Below, piece by piece: positions 25,011 to 38,045 of a DNA stretch of 64,000 nucleotides. Positions within the stretch are counted from its first letter, which is position 1. Each line of letters opens with the position of its first letter. The notes under the pieces are model-generated. The model saw only the letters and a program-made list of their open reading frames with translations, searched no databases and was not told the DNA's origin. A program made the translations under genes and the position numbers. The stretch is from Ricinus communis. Its lineage: Eukaryota; Streptophyta; Magnoliopsida; Malpighiales; Euphorbiaceae. Where the stretch lies: positions 26,957,277 to 27,021,276 of the forward strand of contig NC_063259.1 of the NCBI RefSeq assembly GCF_019578655.1, read 5' to 3'.

Positions 25011-26853
25011 AAGTACATAATTCTTATCACACCCTAATTAATTATACCCTGATTGCATGCTAATCCTAGAATTTTCAAATTGGGAAATCATATACAATGC
25101 ATAATAATAATGCAAATTTTACATTTGGATTATAACTAATAAAAATTAATACATATAACCCTTATAATAATACAAACAGCTACAATGTAGTTTAACATTT
25201 TCATATTTCAGGAACAAAAGGGTATAAAAGGTATTTTATATCTTTCATGATTTTGAAGAAAAATAACCTTCCTTTAGCAAATATCCAAACCGACCCACCT
25301 GACACATGCATGCACAGTAGCTAGTGACTGATTTAAGCAAAATTTTACAGAAAAGGTTAGACACCAAATCCATGAATAGAAAAGCCACATTGTTGAATTA
25401 TGGTAAATCATCATTTTTGCTTTTAAACTAAGCCTTTGAATTCAAACTTAATTACTTTACCAAACCTAAAATTAATTTTCTTAAAAAGAAAAAAGAAGAA
25501 GAAGAAATTGATGTGCATGCATGTAATAGCACCCACACGTGTGCATCTAGAAAAACCACCGGATATAATTACATGCAATAAATGAAATGAAAATATATAG
25601 CAACATGAGGAAATTAAGTTAAAAATAAAAATGTAGAAATGGCAGAGACAAAAGTGGTTTTATGGTGTAGGGAGGCCGTGCTCTTCACGTCTTCTTTTGG
25701 TCTCCATAGCCAAAAATATTATAGCCATTGTTGGAGAATTGGAGTAAAAGTGGTTTGACTCATCAACAATGGAGTTGTGAACTGGCTATGCACTATGGAC
25801 CCATTTGTTCCCTAATTTGTATACACTTCTCATCAATATGTCACTCCTTATTCAACCACTTATCTTCTAGTTTTACATGTGATCTTGCTTCCCCTTTTTG
25901 CCTCCCTTCCATCGATTCTTTATATATATATATTACATATATACATATGTATGTATTCTTTTTTCCTTTCCTTTTTCATTCATGGCATGCTCAAAGAAAG
26001 TGTAGGAAAAAAAAAAGTGATAAAGGTTTGATCGGGAGCCCCCTTTTTACTATCCATACACGCTTGTTTGGGAACAAAATTAAAGGTGTTTCCCATGTTT
26101 CAAGATAGAAAAACAAAAAAGAGTTGGCTAGCCCCCTTTCTTTTCTGTACCAAAATTTAGGGTTCAGACTATCAAAATTTCAAAAGAAAAGAAGAGTGTC
26201 CTATTTTCAATTGTTCTTTGATTTTAATTTTTCTGGAATTATAAGTAATTTGTTATGATTCGGTTTATCTAATGAATGGTAGAGTGTTATCAGACATTTT
26301 GAAATTTAATGGTAGAATTAAGTACCATAATCTGCATGTTTAATTAGGTACCCAGAGATCATTATCTAAGACACACCAAGAATTGAGAATTTTTCAAGTG
26401 CATATATATATATAAAAGATTTGAGGATGATGAAAGAAGCCCTTCCTGTGCATTTCAATACTACATATTCATTTTCTTTTTTACTGTTTTATTAGTCTTT
26501 TTCATTGTGTTGGAGGATGCAGAACTGCTAATTATTAAAAGACTATTCCAACTGATCTTCAACAAACGGCATCAATTTTGCAAATTATAATTATACTTGT
26601 TTATATTATCTGCTGTTTTCAGCTGACATTTTAAGGGACACAGTCCTAACCTCACCCCACATCCACATATCGATCCTCCAACAACTCCACCAAATCATTC
26701 ATTTGACAATTTAAGCTAATCCTTTGGCTACCTAACCAAGTAAAACATGTTTATATAAATTCTTTTCTTTTATCTTTCTTTTCTTTTTTCTAAAAAATAT
26801 AAAATTTTACGAATCATTTAAGAGAATGTAAATGAAATTCAATAAATTAAAGT

Positions 26854-26856
<3 letters not shown>

Positions 26857-26890
<34 letters not shown>
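26857..26890. repeat. (AT)17 microsatellite
   Basis: Perfect alternating AT tract in intergenic DNA. Confidence 0.95.
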
Positions 26891-26893
<3 letters not shown>

Positions 26894-28149
26894 AAAGTAT
26901 AGACTATGATCATGAACTAACAGAATTATTAATAAATAGTCCACACATTTCAAATTCCAACCTTTTTACAAATTGGCATGTACCAGATAAACGGACAAAA
27001 TAAAGAAAGATTTGTAGTACTAAGTTTTCTCAATAAATGAAATATATTGGTACGTTATTTGTCCTAAAAAGACCTTAGGGACCAAATGTCCTTACCATGT
27101 CTGCCTCCATGCATATAATCCAATAGATTGATGTGCTTAAAAGCAAATATAGCATTGCCGACAAACCCTAAATTATCTAATTCCTTTTCACAATGTCAAC
27201 CGTCTTTCACATTTTAGATTAAATTCATCACTTAACACAAAGATTAATTATTGTGAATCATTTCGATGGGTGCTTACTCACGTGCAAGTTGCCAGTCGGC
27301 TTGTGACAAATGGCAGCGCACCGATGGGACCGATACTGTAGGAGCCAATCACGGGAGAGTGGACATGGCTAAATGTAGTGTTTGCCCTTTACTACACCTA
27401 TAAAAAATTATAGGGTTAATTAGGTTAGTGACATATTGTTAACATGATAATCTATGCTAACTACTAAATAACAATTGATTGCCATGTCATTCCTTTGCTT
27501 TTGGTCCTTGTATAGCAAGATTTGGAGAAAAGGTTGTTTGTCTTCTTCTCCCTAACCATATCTAACCAAAAAGAGAAGAGGGAATTATTCATTTTGTGAT
27601 ACAAAATCAAGGGTTATTATAATTCAATAATAAATCTCTCTTATGCTATCATTCATGTATTGGACTACGAAAATGGGCATATACAGTAATGTATGACTAC
27701 ATTTGATTTCTGTCTATTTCATTTTATTATTAAATTATTTGAATAGATAACCTACAATTTCCGAAAGAGAAAGAAATTAGACAATGAGACTAAACGCGGA
27801 TTATTATTAAAATCATGCTAGGTGTTGAAACACATGTACTGTAATTTTTTTTATATATTATTTTTAATTAATTATAAATAAATTTAAATTAAAAAATTAA
27901 TTTTTAACTTTTTTACAAATCGCTTTTAGCAAAAGTTACTTTTCATAGAAACGTCAACTTACATGTTCTTCTCCCAAAATGGTTTTTAAACCTATATGTA
28001 TATTTATAAAAACTAAATTTTTTTAATATGTGTGCTTAATTTTTAACATATAGAATTTTTATTTTGATATATATATATTTATTTTTGGCATATGAAATTC
28101 AAGTATATGTAATTTTATAGTTTTTATATTAATTTATTGATTGATAAAT

Positions 28150-28970
28150 CGTATTTCTAATTAAATATTCACTCTAATTTTTAAAAATAATATATTATTA
28201 TATTTAACATTATATTAATTAATTAATAATTTTCTAATTAGGTAACATACTAATTCTATCATAAAAAATACTATATTAATTATTTTTAAATATTATATTA
28301 ACTAATAAATTAGTTTTCTAATTGAATAATAATTTTCATTTTTGAAAATAACATCTTAGATTATATTTTTAATATTATATTCAATAATAAATTACTTTTT
28401 TAATTATATACAAAAGTTTTAAACCTAAAAAATAGTAATATCTATTATATTGATAGTATTAATTCATATATATAGAAATTAATTAATAAATATTTTTAAA
28501 ATAATTTTCATATTATCACACTAATTAAATTTTAAAATTTCAAAAAATTTAAAAAAGATATTCTATTTAACTCTAATTCTAAAAAATAGCATATTAATTA
28601 TATTTAAAATTATATTAACTAATAAATAATTTTTTAATCAGATAATGATACTAATTCTATCTTAAGAAATAACATATTAATTATACTTTAATATTACATT
28701 AATTAATTAATTAATTTTTTTAATTGAGTAATAATTTTTATTTAAAAAATAATAACTTAAATTATATTTTTAGTATTATATTTAATAATAAATTAATTTT
28801 TTAATTATATAATAAATTATTAAACCTAAAAAGTAATAATATCTATTGAATTGATAGTATTAATTTATTAATACTAAAATTAATTAGTAAATATTTTAAA
28901 AATAATTTTATATTATTGCATAATTAAATTTTAAAATCTTTAAAAAATTAAGAAATATATTTAAAAATAG
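28150..28970. repeat. Diverged ~400 bp tandem duplication in AT-rich DNA
   Basis: Two neighbouring units share a series of landmarks at a constant offset of about 400 bp. ACTAATTCTATC occurs near 28,250 and 28,650. TTAAACCTAAAAA followed by a spaced ATATCTATT...TTGATAGTATTAATT block occurs near 28,419 and 28,823. AATTAAATTTTAAAAT occurs near 28,523 and 28,925. The units differ by many substitutions and small indels, so the duplication is old. Strongly AT-rich and non-coding. Confidence 0.7.
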
Positions 28971-29823
28971 TTAATTTGCTATTATTTTTAAAATATTATT
29001 AATTAATATTAAATATTAAATTTTTATTAAATTGTATCAATTAATTTAATTTTATAATTTAAATAATAATAATAGTCGTGCAATGCATAGATAAACGACC
29101 TTAGTTAGAAAAGTATTTTTCTCCACCAAAATTTGAAACGGATTTATGATCATATCTCACCAGGAAACTTTATCTAAGCGACATCATATATGAAAATACT
29201 TTTGTTTTAGTTTGAGGTGAAAAGTCAATTAGAAACATTAATAGTTTCTGGTGTATATAGTGATTATAAGTTGAAGTAGTTAGAGATAACTAAGATGGGC
29301 AGTGGAAAGAAAAAAATAATTCAAAGACAATATCATGAATCCTTGTTTGCCATTCTTCCTTAGTGCATTATACGATTGAACATTAATCTTCAAACTATAA
29401 TTGAATTTTGAAATCATTAACTGCTAGCTTCAAATTTTCACATTTATATCTTTCTTTTTCTTTCTAATTTCTGTGTGTGTCTATATATATATATGTACAT
29501 GAGCCAACAAAAATCACACAACAAAAATGATAAAATCTAAGAAGTACTCAATTTTTCTTTTCCTTTTCTTAAAGGGGTATGAGAAAAAGTAATCAATACA
29601 GGATAGCAATTTAATATATTACACTAGAGTCTAGACATAACTTAGGACAAACTTATAAAAAATGTGAATAGAATCCCACATTGAATAAGTGTAAAAACAA
29701 AAAAAAAAAAAAGAAAAAAGAAAAATGTAAGTGAAGAAAATTAAATTATAGCCTAAACCAATTGATTTTATGCAAATAAGGTCTCAATCCCATATGCACA
29801 TATATAAATATAGTTTAATTTAA

Positions 29824-30427
29824 GGGCCTATTTGGTTTAACTGATTAATACAGCTGGTAGCTGGTAGCTAGTAGTTGATAAACAGTTCAGCTAGTAGCTG
29901 GTAGCTAGTGGTTGATAAATTAAACTGTTTGCTAAAGTTTTATTAGCGGTTGTTGTTAATATATTAAATGGATACTAAAAATATAATTTATCGTTAAATA
30001 TATTATATTATATTCAATGATACAAATTAATAAAAGTAACTTATAACAATTAAAAATATTATCATTAATTTTTAGCTCAATTGTATTTATTAAAAAAATT
30101 ATTTTGAAAATTTAAATTTAAAATCTACTAATAATTTTTTTAATTTTAAATACCATACTTATAAATATTATAATTATTTAACTATTAAAAATAATTTAAA
30201 AAATAATAATTATTATAAAATATAAAAATTTAATTATATAAAGTCAATTTAAACTAAGTTGTTATTAATAAGTTTTAATAAAGATAATTATCTTCAAGTA
30301 AATAAAACAATCGATTTTGTTATTTAGCCATCAACTGTTTTTAATTAAATTTTTACCAAATGCCTTAATATAGTTATTTAGTGAGAAATAACTATCAGTT
30401 GCATTAAATGTCTGAACCAAATATCTC
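29824..30427. mobile_element. Candidate hAT-like non-autonomous element (MITE)
   Basis: The left end GGGCCTATTTGGTTTAACTG and the right end, read on the other strand, GAGATATTTGGTTCAGAC share an imperfect inverted ATTTGGTT core. Just inside the left end are tandem GCTGGTAGCTAGTAGTTGAT-like words in two copies (29853-29920). Plant hAT-type MITEs often begin with a TTTGGTT terminus followed by AGCTG/TAGCTG sub-repeats. No clear 8 bp target duplication was seen, so the borders are approximate. Confidence 0.5.
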
Positions 30428-31247
30428 ATAATACTCTCACGGCTCATAAAGATTTTTATAAAACTTATTCTCTTATCAAATAAAGAGAAAAGAAAAGGAT
30501 TTTTAAGAATATTAAATGGTCTCTTTTCTTCGTGCTCATTTGATATTGAAGATTTATATCTTTCTTAACTGAGCGTTTATTTTATCGGTAGTTAAGACAA
30601 TAATTTTTATTTTTTCTTCATATTTTATGTAATTGACTATTTTCGAAGAATTATATTATGTTATTTATTTTACAAATAATTAAGTAGTTATTAGATTTAA
30701 AATATGTATATATTTTTATTGCATAAATATAGAATATTTACTCATCAAACAACTATATACAATACAGTGAAAATTCCTAACAAAAACTCAAATCTATGAC
30801 GAGCAAGTGGGCTTTCTTTTTTGTGTGTTTTTAAGCTCAGCCAATATTAAGACCCTTAGATATGGGCTTGCTTTATTCCCTACAAATGCAAAATTCTTGC
30901 TTACAAGGAAAAACTCTAGAAGGCCCATATAAAACCCCAAACGAATTGCCCAAGTCAAGTGTAACCATATAGTTACATTGAGAGACACGTCAAGACTCCA
31001 AACTCAAAACAGTGAGATCATTCTCGTTTGATTATTGCCCCCCCCCCACCTCATCCTCCGTCTCTTTGACTCGTATTAGTCAACCTGCATCACGGAGTTG
31101 TACTCTAGCATTTCTTTTTCTTTTCTTTTTTTTTTAAAAAAAAGAGAGGAACAGTGTTTAGAGTTTTCACTTACCCTCTCCCTCCCAAATTTGGCATACA
31201 AAAATCATGAATTATTAATCAGGCTTCCAAATTTCCCTCAAATTTCG

Positions 31248-34200
31248 ATGGCGTCTCACAATCATCTCGACGATGTAAGTAGTGCTTCTTCTCACTCTTC
31301 ATTCTCATAAATTCGTTAGGGTTTTTATACAACCGTTTCAATTCGCTGTTTACGATTTGTTAAAATAAAAACGCATTTAATAGGATGATGATTTTGGCGG
31401 CGATTTTCCCGGTAGTCACAATGGCAGGCGTTCAGGTTATTTTCTTTTTTCTTTTTTTTTTTTTTAATTTCAATTCACTCATTTTTAATTAAATTTTTTT
31501 AATTTGCTTATTTAGTGAATATTTTTGTGAAATTAGGTAATAAAAGAAGCTTTGGAGATCTTGAGGACGATGAAGATGATATTTTTAGCTCAAAGAAGGT
31601 AGAAACGCCTTTTTTAGTGAATACATTATTTATAATGTTTTGCAGAGGATATTTATGCTGTGGGCTGTGAAATTTAATTCAACTGTGTTGAACTAGTATT
31701 TATCTTAGGGAAACTGTTGCATGTTGTGGATTAAAGTGTTTAAAGTCATGAAGTTGTTGAAGAGTTGCTGAGGTTTTCTTGCTTTATTGCAGGGTAATAC
31801 AAAGGTAGAGGAAACTGCAATGATTTTGGCGCTACGTGAGAGGTACTATAACTTTTAGGAATATGCTTACATCTTAATGCAATAGAATAATAGTGTTCAT
31901 GGTGCCGCTAACTTATAAATAAATGTTTCAAGGGTCTTACGTCTCCTATTCCGGTTTGCTTTTGCAGTCTTGAGAATTGTAAAAATGCACTCACGACATG
32001 CCAAGTATGTATCTTCCATTACTTTGTTGCTTTATGCTATGTCTGTTTTATATCATTGAGCCCCTGAATTTTTTGGCATCGATGTTGTTAGTCCCTGCTA
32101 ATGGACAAAAGAATTGCAAAAGTGCATTGTCTCATCAGTCAGAAGAAAACGGTTTTATCAAATATGGTTTTTGTGGTTTGGGCTTAATCTAAGTGGCTAA
32201 TGGTTAGAGAAAAAATTCCTTAAGAAGATGTAATATATAAGAGAAAACATTCTGTAAGATGTAATGTAAGAGTAGTGATGTTAATTTCATTATTCTGGTG
32301 ATTGTGGTTACATGCTCTTTGCAGGATATCTTTTAAAAATTTGTTATATATATGGTTTTTACCAGAGCACTTGAAGTGCTATATTTGTGGTGCTTTGATC
32401 ATTTTCTTTTTCACTGGAAAAGGTTTGTGTTATTATTTCTTTTTTCAATTTCATTGATGCCAACTTCATATTTTCATGACATACCCTTTTAATGTTATTA
32501 ACTATATATACGGGTTTTCATGTGATTCTATCCACGATATTGAATAGTGCTACTGTTGCATTCAGATGGAGCTTGAAGCTGCAAAATCTGAAATTCAGAA
32601 GTGGCGTTCTGCATTTGAAAATGAATCTTTCATGCCCACTGGGGCATCTCCTGGTTAGTTTAAATGTAGCACAATACAATTTGATCTGACATGAAATGTT
32701 CAGAGAACTTATACCATTTATGATCATTCAGAAGAATTGACTTGTTTTGGGTCTTTGTAGAACCTAAATTAGTGATCAATTATCTTCAGGCCCTGAAATC
32801 CTCCGAGGAGTCTTTGAGAGAACAGGTTGAGTGATTAATAGAGCTTTATCTATCTGTATGGGAACTCTTTGTTTGTAGGATTTAATGTCTTTTCTGTATT
32901 ATCAGCTAGAAAAAGCAAAGAAAAAAGAAGCTGCCTTTATTGTAACTTTTGCAAAACGAGAGCAAGAGATAGCAGAGTTGAAGGTAAGATTTCTGCATGT
33001 ATCATGATTATTACTGCATCTCATAATAGTTGCAATATAGGAAGCTATTTATTAAAAATCCTATGCTAAATTGGTAAGAAGAGATCTCTTTCTAAATGGT
33101 TGAAAATAAAAGAGCACAAATATACACAGTAAATCAAAAGTGATTCCTGTAATTACTTTTAAAAATGTGCAAATGTGTCTTAACCTCATTGAGGAAATCT
33201 TTCTTGTACTGCTGGAAATATATATTGCTTTCTTGGTGGAAGTTGTATGCTTCCCTTTGCTCCTCACATATTTACATGCTTATCTGATTGCATGCGTATC
33301 TAACGAAAGTGACTTCTGAATTTCCAGTCTGCAGTTCGAGACTTGAAAGCACAGCTCAAGCCACCATCAATGCAGGTACTAACACTTCTCAGAACTTTGT
33401 CAGTAAGCTTGATCATAAACAGAATTGAGTGGAGAAGTAGGATTCATATGAATGATTCCAACTAGTTCAGGACTTGATTAAAGTGAGTTAATTATGAAAT
33501 GTCCTTTTAGCATGTGCATTATTCACGGAAGGTCATGATAAAGATGTTGATGTTACTGTGGAATATGTAATTAGGATTTTCTTTTTTAAAAAAATTTTAA
33601 CTGAAGCAGTTTTATCTTTATTTTTTTATTAAAATAATTGGGTGAGGCCTATAACATATAGCACTTTTTTATTTATGGTTGTTAAATTCACAAGTAGCTG
33701 TTAAATCAATGAATAAATAAAGCTGTATGAAATTGAATTTAAATTTCTTTTAAGGGAGGTGTGACTCAGATCCACAATTCAGCTGTTATATAGGACAGCT
33801 TCTTCCTTTTTTTTCTTTTTTTGTCATTTTTGTGGATATCTATCAAAATGGGTATCATTATTTTTTTGAATTGTCATGTCTTGTTTTTAATTTCCTATGC
33901 GTTTTTTAAATCTTTTCTATGGGTGGTTTCTTATTATTTATTTATTCATTAAACTTTTGGTTATCTTGATAGGCAAGGAGGCTGCTGCTGGATCCAGCAA
34001 TTCATGAGGAGTTTACACGTTTAAAGGTTTGTGATTATGAATGGGGAGAAATTATACTGTAGCTGTAGCAAGAAACAGAATAATGTAAAGGCACCACTAC
34101 AGAAGTAGGAACACAAGTTATTGTTAGCTGTGTCATCATACTGTGCCCATCTTTACCTGAATTATAAGCAACAACTGTCCAAAAGCTTTTGAAACTAATG

Positions 34201-36846
34201 TAACCTTCAAAATTTCGTAATATTTAATAATCATGTAGGTATTACTGATTAACTAAACTAAGCTAGACTTGTTTTTTTGAACAAATTCATTTTAAACTTG
34301 TGTGAGGAAGCCTATGTCTACAAACATATTCAGTCTAAGCCTTTGTGCGGACACAATTTTGCTTTATTATGGTTTTCTCATTGTTTTGTTCTGGAGTTTA
34401 GAGAAACATGTGAAATGGTTTCTCAAATATTGAAGTGCCTGATATGTAACTGGATGGTAATAAGTGCCCTAAAGAGCCACCTCAAATTCCGATTTCAAGT
34501 TGGAAGGAATTCTTTCTATCAAGAAAAAAATATTTCAGAAAAATGTTAAACCTTGTCAGGTTCTTCATCAGAAACTCAATTTCTTTCTAATGGTTTATTT
34601 TGCTGCTGTGACAGAACTTGGTTGAGGAGAAGGACAAAAAGGTCAAGGAACTGCAGGATAATATTGCTGCTGTTAATTTTACTCCACAAAGCAAGATGGG
34701 GAAGATGCTGATGGCAAAATGTAGGACCCTGCAAGAGGAAAATGAGGAGATTGGGAATCAAGCTGCTGAAGGAAAGGTAAATACTATTGGAATAGGTTCT
34801 AGTAGTTTGTATTTGGTGCTCTGTGTTTTCTGCATTTTCTATATGTGGTTTTCTATTAGTATTCAGTTTCTCTTCGTGTGAGATTATAAATTATATATCT
34901 TGTAGAGGAGGGGTTAGGACTGGGGGCTGGAGGGTTGGAGATTGATGTGGCAAATGTTGGCAGCATCATCTGAATATTTGAATTTGTTTCTTAAGGACTT
35001 GGATTTAAAATGGACAAAAATACATCTTAACTGCTGGAATATCATTGATAAGTGGCATCATTCTTCAGTGAGAAATTTCATAATTTCTTAAATATGATAA
35101 CTTGATATAAAAAACTTATGGGCATGCTTTTTATAAAAAACTAACTTGAGGCCATCTATTCTCTTGTAGGATGTTAATGAATAGTTCTGAACCAATATTT
35201 ATTACATATTTGTGTTTCTTACTGGATTATGCTGAAGTTTATTCTTCACTCCTGTCTATTTGATTGCAGATGCATGAATTAGCAATGAAACTTGCCTTGC
35301 AGAAATCTCAAAATGCAGAACTCAGGAATCAATTTGAAGGTTGGTTGAGTAGTAATGCATGTAATTCTAGATTTTATACTCTTAAAAGTTTCTTGCACTT
35401 GTGCTTCACCCATGCCTGTTATTACTTTTTTTGAGATGATGGATCTGGATGCTGGATGGTTCGCCTTTACTTTCATAATCAGATTTTACTCTAAATGAAT
35501 TATTATCTTTCTCGATCATTGATTTGGTTATATTTCTCGAAATTTGTCTTCATATAACATTTATAGGAGCTTTGATATCTTAATTTGGTACCTTAGTTGC
35601 TGAGCCTGTATCCTTTCCTCTTCATCCTGCTAAGGTAACTCTTCGTCAATTGGAAAGGGAGACATTTGATACTTTTGGGCTGGGGGTTAATTTGAGGGTG
35701 CTTTTACTATTTTCCTTCTAATCACACTAGAGTTATATTTTTTTATGAGCTCCTTCTATCATAAGACTTGAAAATTTATTTGAAATTCAAAGCTATAGTT
35801 TCATTTCTTTTAATATCAATCAATAGCATTCATGGTGGCTTTTGTTGCATAAGGGTTGATGGAAGTAATCCATTTTAGCTCTGTTTCTTGCCCCAAAACT
35901 TTTGACTTCATCTCCTTTTACTTTTCTCTATTTATTTACTAATTTTTCTTGTGGCATTTAGAGGTTGCTTTTACTATTTCCTCTTATACTGATCACATAG
36001 AATGATTATTTTTCATAACCTCCTCCTATCATAGGACTTGAGAATTCGTTTAAAACTCAAAGCTACTATTCCATTTTTATGAACATCAGTCAATGCAATT
36101 TGTGGTGGCTTTCTCGTACTAAAGTCCACTTTAGCTTTGTTGTGTTGTTCATATGAATTTTAGTTTTTGTAGCTTAAGCATTATGTTAACCAGTACTTTA
36201 TATCATAATTTATTTTATTAGTATTGTAGTTTTTCATTCTTTTCTGCTCCTTATGCAGGACTTTACAAACATATGGACGGCCTGACAAATGATGTGGAGA
36301 AATCAAATGAAATGGTTAATATCCCTTCCTTTTTCATCTTAGTTCTTACTTCTTAGAGTAGATTCCATAGTTTCTGGAGTTGAAGAATTTATCAACATGG
36401 CATCTATAGAATGAACTGCATTCAGCATCTTCGACTCGGAAAATCTTGCCTGCATCCATGTGATACAATGATCTCATTGTCTTTTTTTCTTTTCTTCTTC
36501 CAGCATGCTATTCCCTTATTCACATAAGCTCCAAGCATCCCGTTGTTATTTAGTTTGAAGAATTGTGAACCTCCTTTTTGTTGAATGGGAAGCTGGACTG
36601 CTTTGTTTTCTTCAAACTGCTATTGATGTTATCAGTCTTTTGTGAAAATATAATAGTTACTCATGCACTTTATTACAGGTAGTTATCTTGAAAGAGAAAC
36701 TAGAAGAGAAGGATAATGAGCTTAACAGGTTGAAACTTGAGCTCCAGCAGAAACGCCTTGGAGAGGAGGGACAAACTGATTCAGCTCCTAATGATTTAGT
36801 TAGCAATGAAATGATTATACCTAAACAAGAAACTGAGACCGACTAG
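31248..36846 (+). CDS. FIP37: FIP37, WTAP-type subunit of the m6A RNA methyltransferase complex
   Basis: Core adaptor of the nuclear mRNA N6-adenosine methyltransferase (with MTA, MTB, VIRILIZER, HAKAI). In Arabidopsis it is essential for embryo development and shoot-meristem control. Fourteen exons: 31248-31274, 31384-31435, 31537-31598, 31793-31842, 31968-32004, 32566-32653, 32761-32825, 32906-32983, 33328-33375, 33973-34026, 34615-34776, 35270-35339, 36259-36314 and 36679-36846. All are in phase, giving 338 residues. Diagnostic segments: RSFGDLEDDEDDIF, SEIQKWRSAFENESF, SAVRDLKAQLKPPSMQ, ARRLLLDPAIHEEF, NLVEEKDKKVKELQDNIAA, FTPQSKMGKMLMAKCRTLQ and AELRNQFEGLYKHM. The protein is mostly coiled coil from about residue 70 to 310, as in WTAP. 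An acidic N-terminus (DDDFGGDF) is conserved with Arabidopsis. The C-terminal tail after VVILKEKLEEKD diverges from the Arabidopsis protein, which is normal for this region. Confidence 0.95.
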
Positions 36847-38045
36847 ATTTTATCATTTTTTTATCCCTCTCCAAATTTGTACGGCGTACATTAAACATTC
36901 CCTTTAATGGTATTTATTCTTAAACATTTCCCAGTTCTGTGAAACTGAATGTCATGGATTGGCTCGTGTTAGGTCGAAGCAGCATAAGAAATGCCAACTG
37001 GTCCCTCTGGAGAAAAGGAGAACCTTAATTCCCAAGTTCTTAGGCGGTCCAGCGCTATTCACTTTTTCTGGATGCACGCTAAAAGATACATAACCTGTAT
37101 TGCGAACCCAGAGCTTAAAGGGGAGGCTAGGTCGGAAAATTAGAGACAGCAAGTAGAAAATAAACAAGCCTGTTGGCTTGTTATATGGCAATGCTACGGA
37201 AACAGAAATCACTTGGTTAATGAAACATCTGTTCCCTTCGTATGGGGGGAATAGTCAGTGGTCAGTACGTGTCATCAATTTGAGGTGGGAAGAAATGAAT
37301 GTAGGATGGCACTACCATCAAAATGATGCAGGCAGGCAATTCTCAGTAATCTGAAAAGCTTGAATAAAAAAGGTGCAAGTCTTATCAACATCTTCATTAA
37401 ATAATTAATTAATAGTTGTTTGTCTTCACATATTACAATATCTCGCAGTGGTTTGATGAGGTCATGCCTACTGGATTGAAAAAGGATAGGATAATAGCTA
37501 ATCCAGATACGGTCTATAGACTTATCATCAAATCCCTCATCTTCAGCGATGAAGTATTGAAGTTGCTGAACAGTGAAAACATATATACTACTATTATTGG
37601 TAACAATAGCGCTGAAGATATTGGCACCAGTGTCTTGCAATCGATTCGATTCAAATAATTGCAATAAAACGATATCCTATTGCACAAAATGATACTGATG
37701 TGATAAGTAACGCGGCCACATTTATCATTTCTTTTGCACATGCCTTGAAGATAGCAAGTGAGAGGAATAGGCACATTATTAAGAGAATAGTTGCATCCAA
37801 AAACAAGTATGTTCCATTCTTTAATAATTTTTCCAAAATTTAATCCGGTATTCAAGGCTTAAAAATTAATATTTCTTCCGATTAAGATCTTCCTTGCACT
37901 TCGTTTTTCAAATACAGATATAAAAACATACACAAGTACTCTTATACAACTTTCATGAGCAAAACTAAAACATAATTACAAATAAAAGAAACAAAATATC
38001 CATTAACTGATAATTTTTGGGATCAGAAAGTGAACCAGTGTTTCT
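36847..38045. other. Convergent intergenic region FIP37 / G-patch gene
   Basis: Holds the 3' UTRs of two convergent genes. A compositionally balanced block at about 36,950-37,210 is open on the minus strand for 86 codons but has no recognised product. 37,416-37,843 contains two long plus-strand frames, listed separately. Confidence 0.55.
37416..37843 (+). other. Unidentified pair of plus-strand open frames (possible gene relic)
   Basis: Two successive plus-strand frames look protein-like although I cannot name a family. The first (37416-37658) starts at a TTG, not an ATG, and holds WFDEVMPTGLKKDRIIANPD and DEVLKLLNSENIYTT. The second, in another frame and ending at TAA 37841-37843, holds KRYPIAQNDTDVISN, FIISFAHALKIASERNRHII and KRIVASKNKYVPFF. 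A frame shift near 37,640-37,660 would join them. Before the first frame ATCTCGCAG/TGG could be a splice acceptor. The minus strand is also open over much of the block (37275-37664), so coding potential is unproven. It may be a decayed gene fragment or chance. Confidence 0.3.

Larger units (their letters stand above)
23819..31247. other. Long AT-rich intergenic region
   Basis: The first kilobase is upstream of the minus-strand SDR gene. A GC-normal island at about 27.25-27.45 kb carries an ACGTG core (CTCACGTGCAAG) and a TATA-like CCTATAAAAAATT but leads to no coding exon. 27.8-29.1 kb is extremely AT-rich with an internal tandem duplication, and 29.8-30.4 kb is a transposon candidate (both listed). 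A C9 run lies near 31040. The last few hundred bases are FIP37 promoter and 5' leader. The frame at 25728-26108 is not supported as a gene. Confidence 0.6.

Noticed and set aside
25728..26108. 126-codon plus-strand frame
   Set aside because: Begins with TTG, crosses a (TA)n tract and has no recognisable motif; likely chance.
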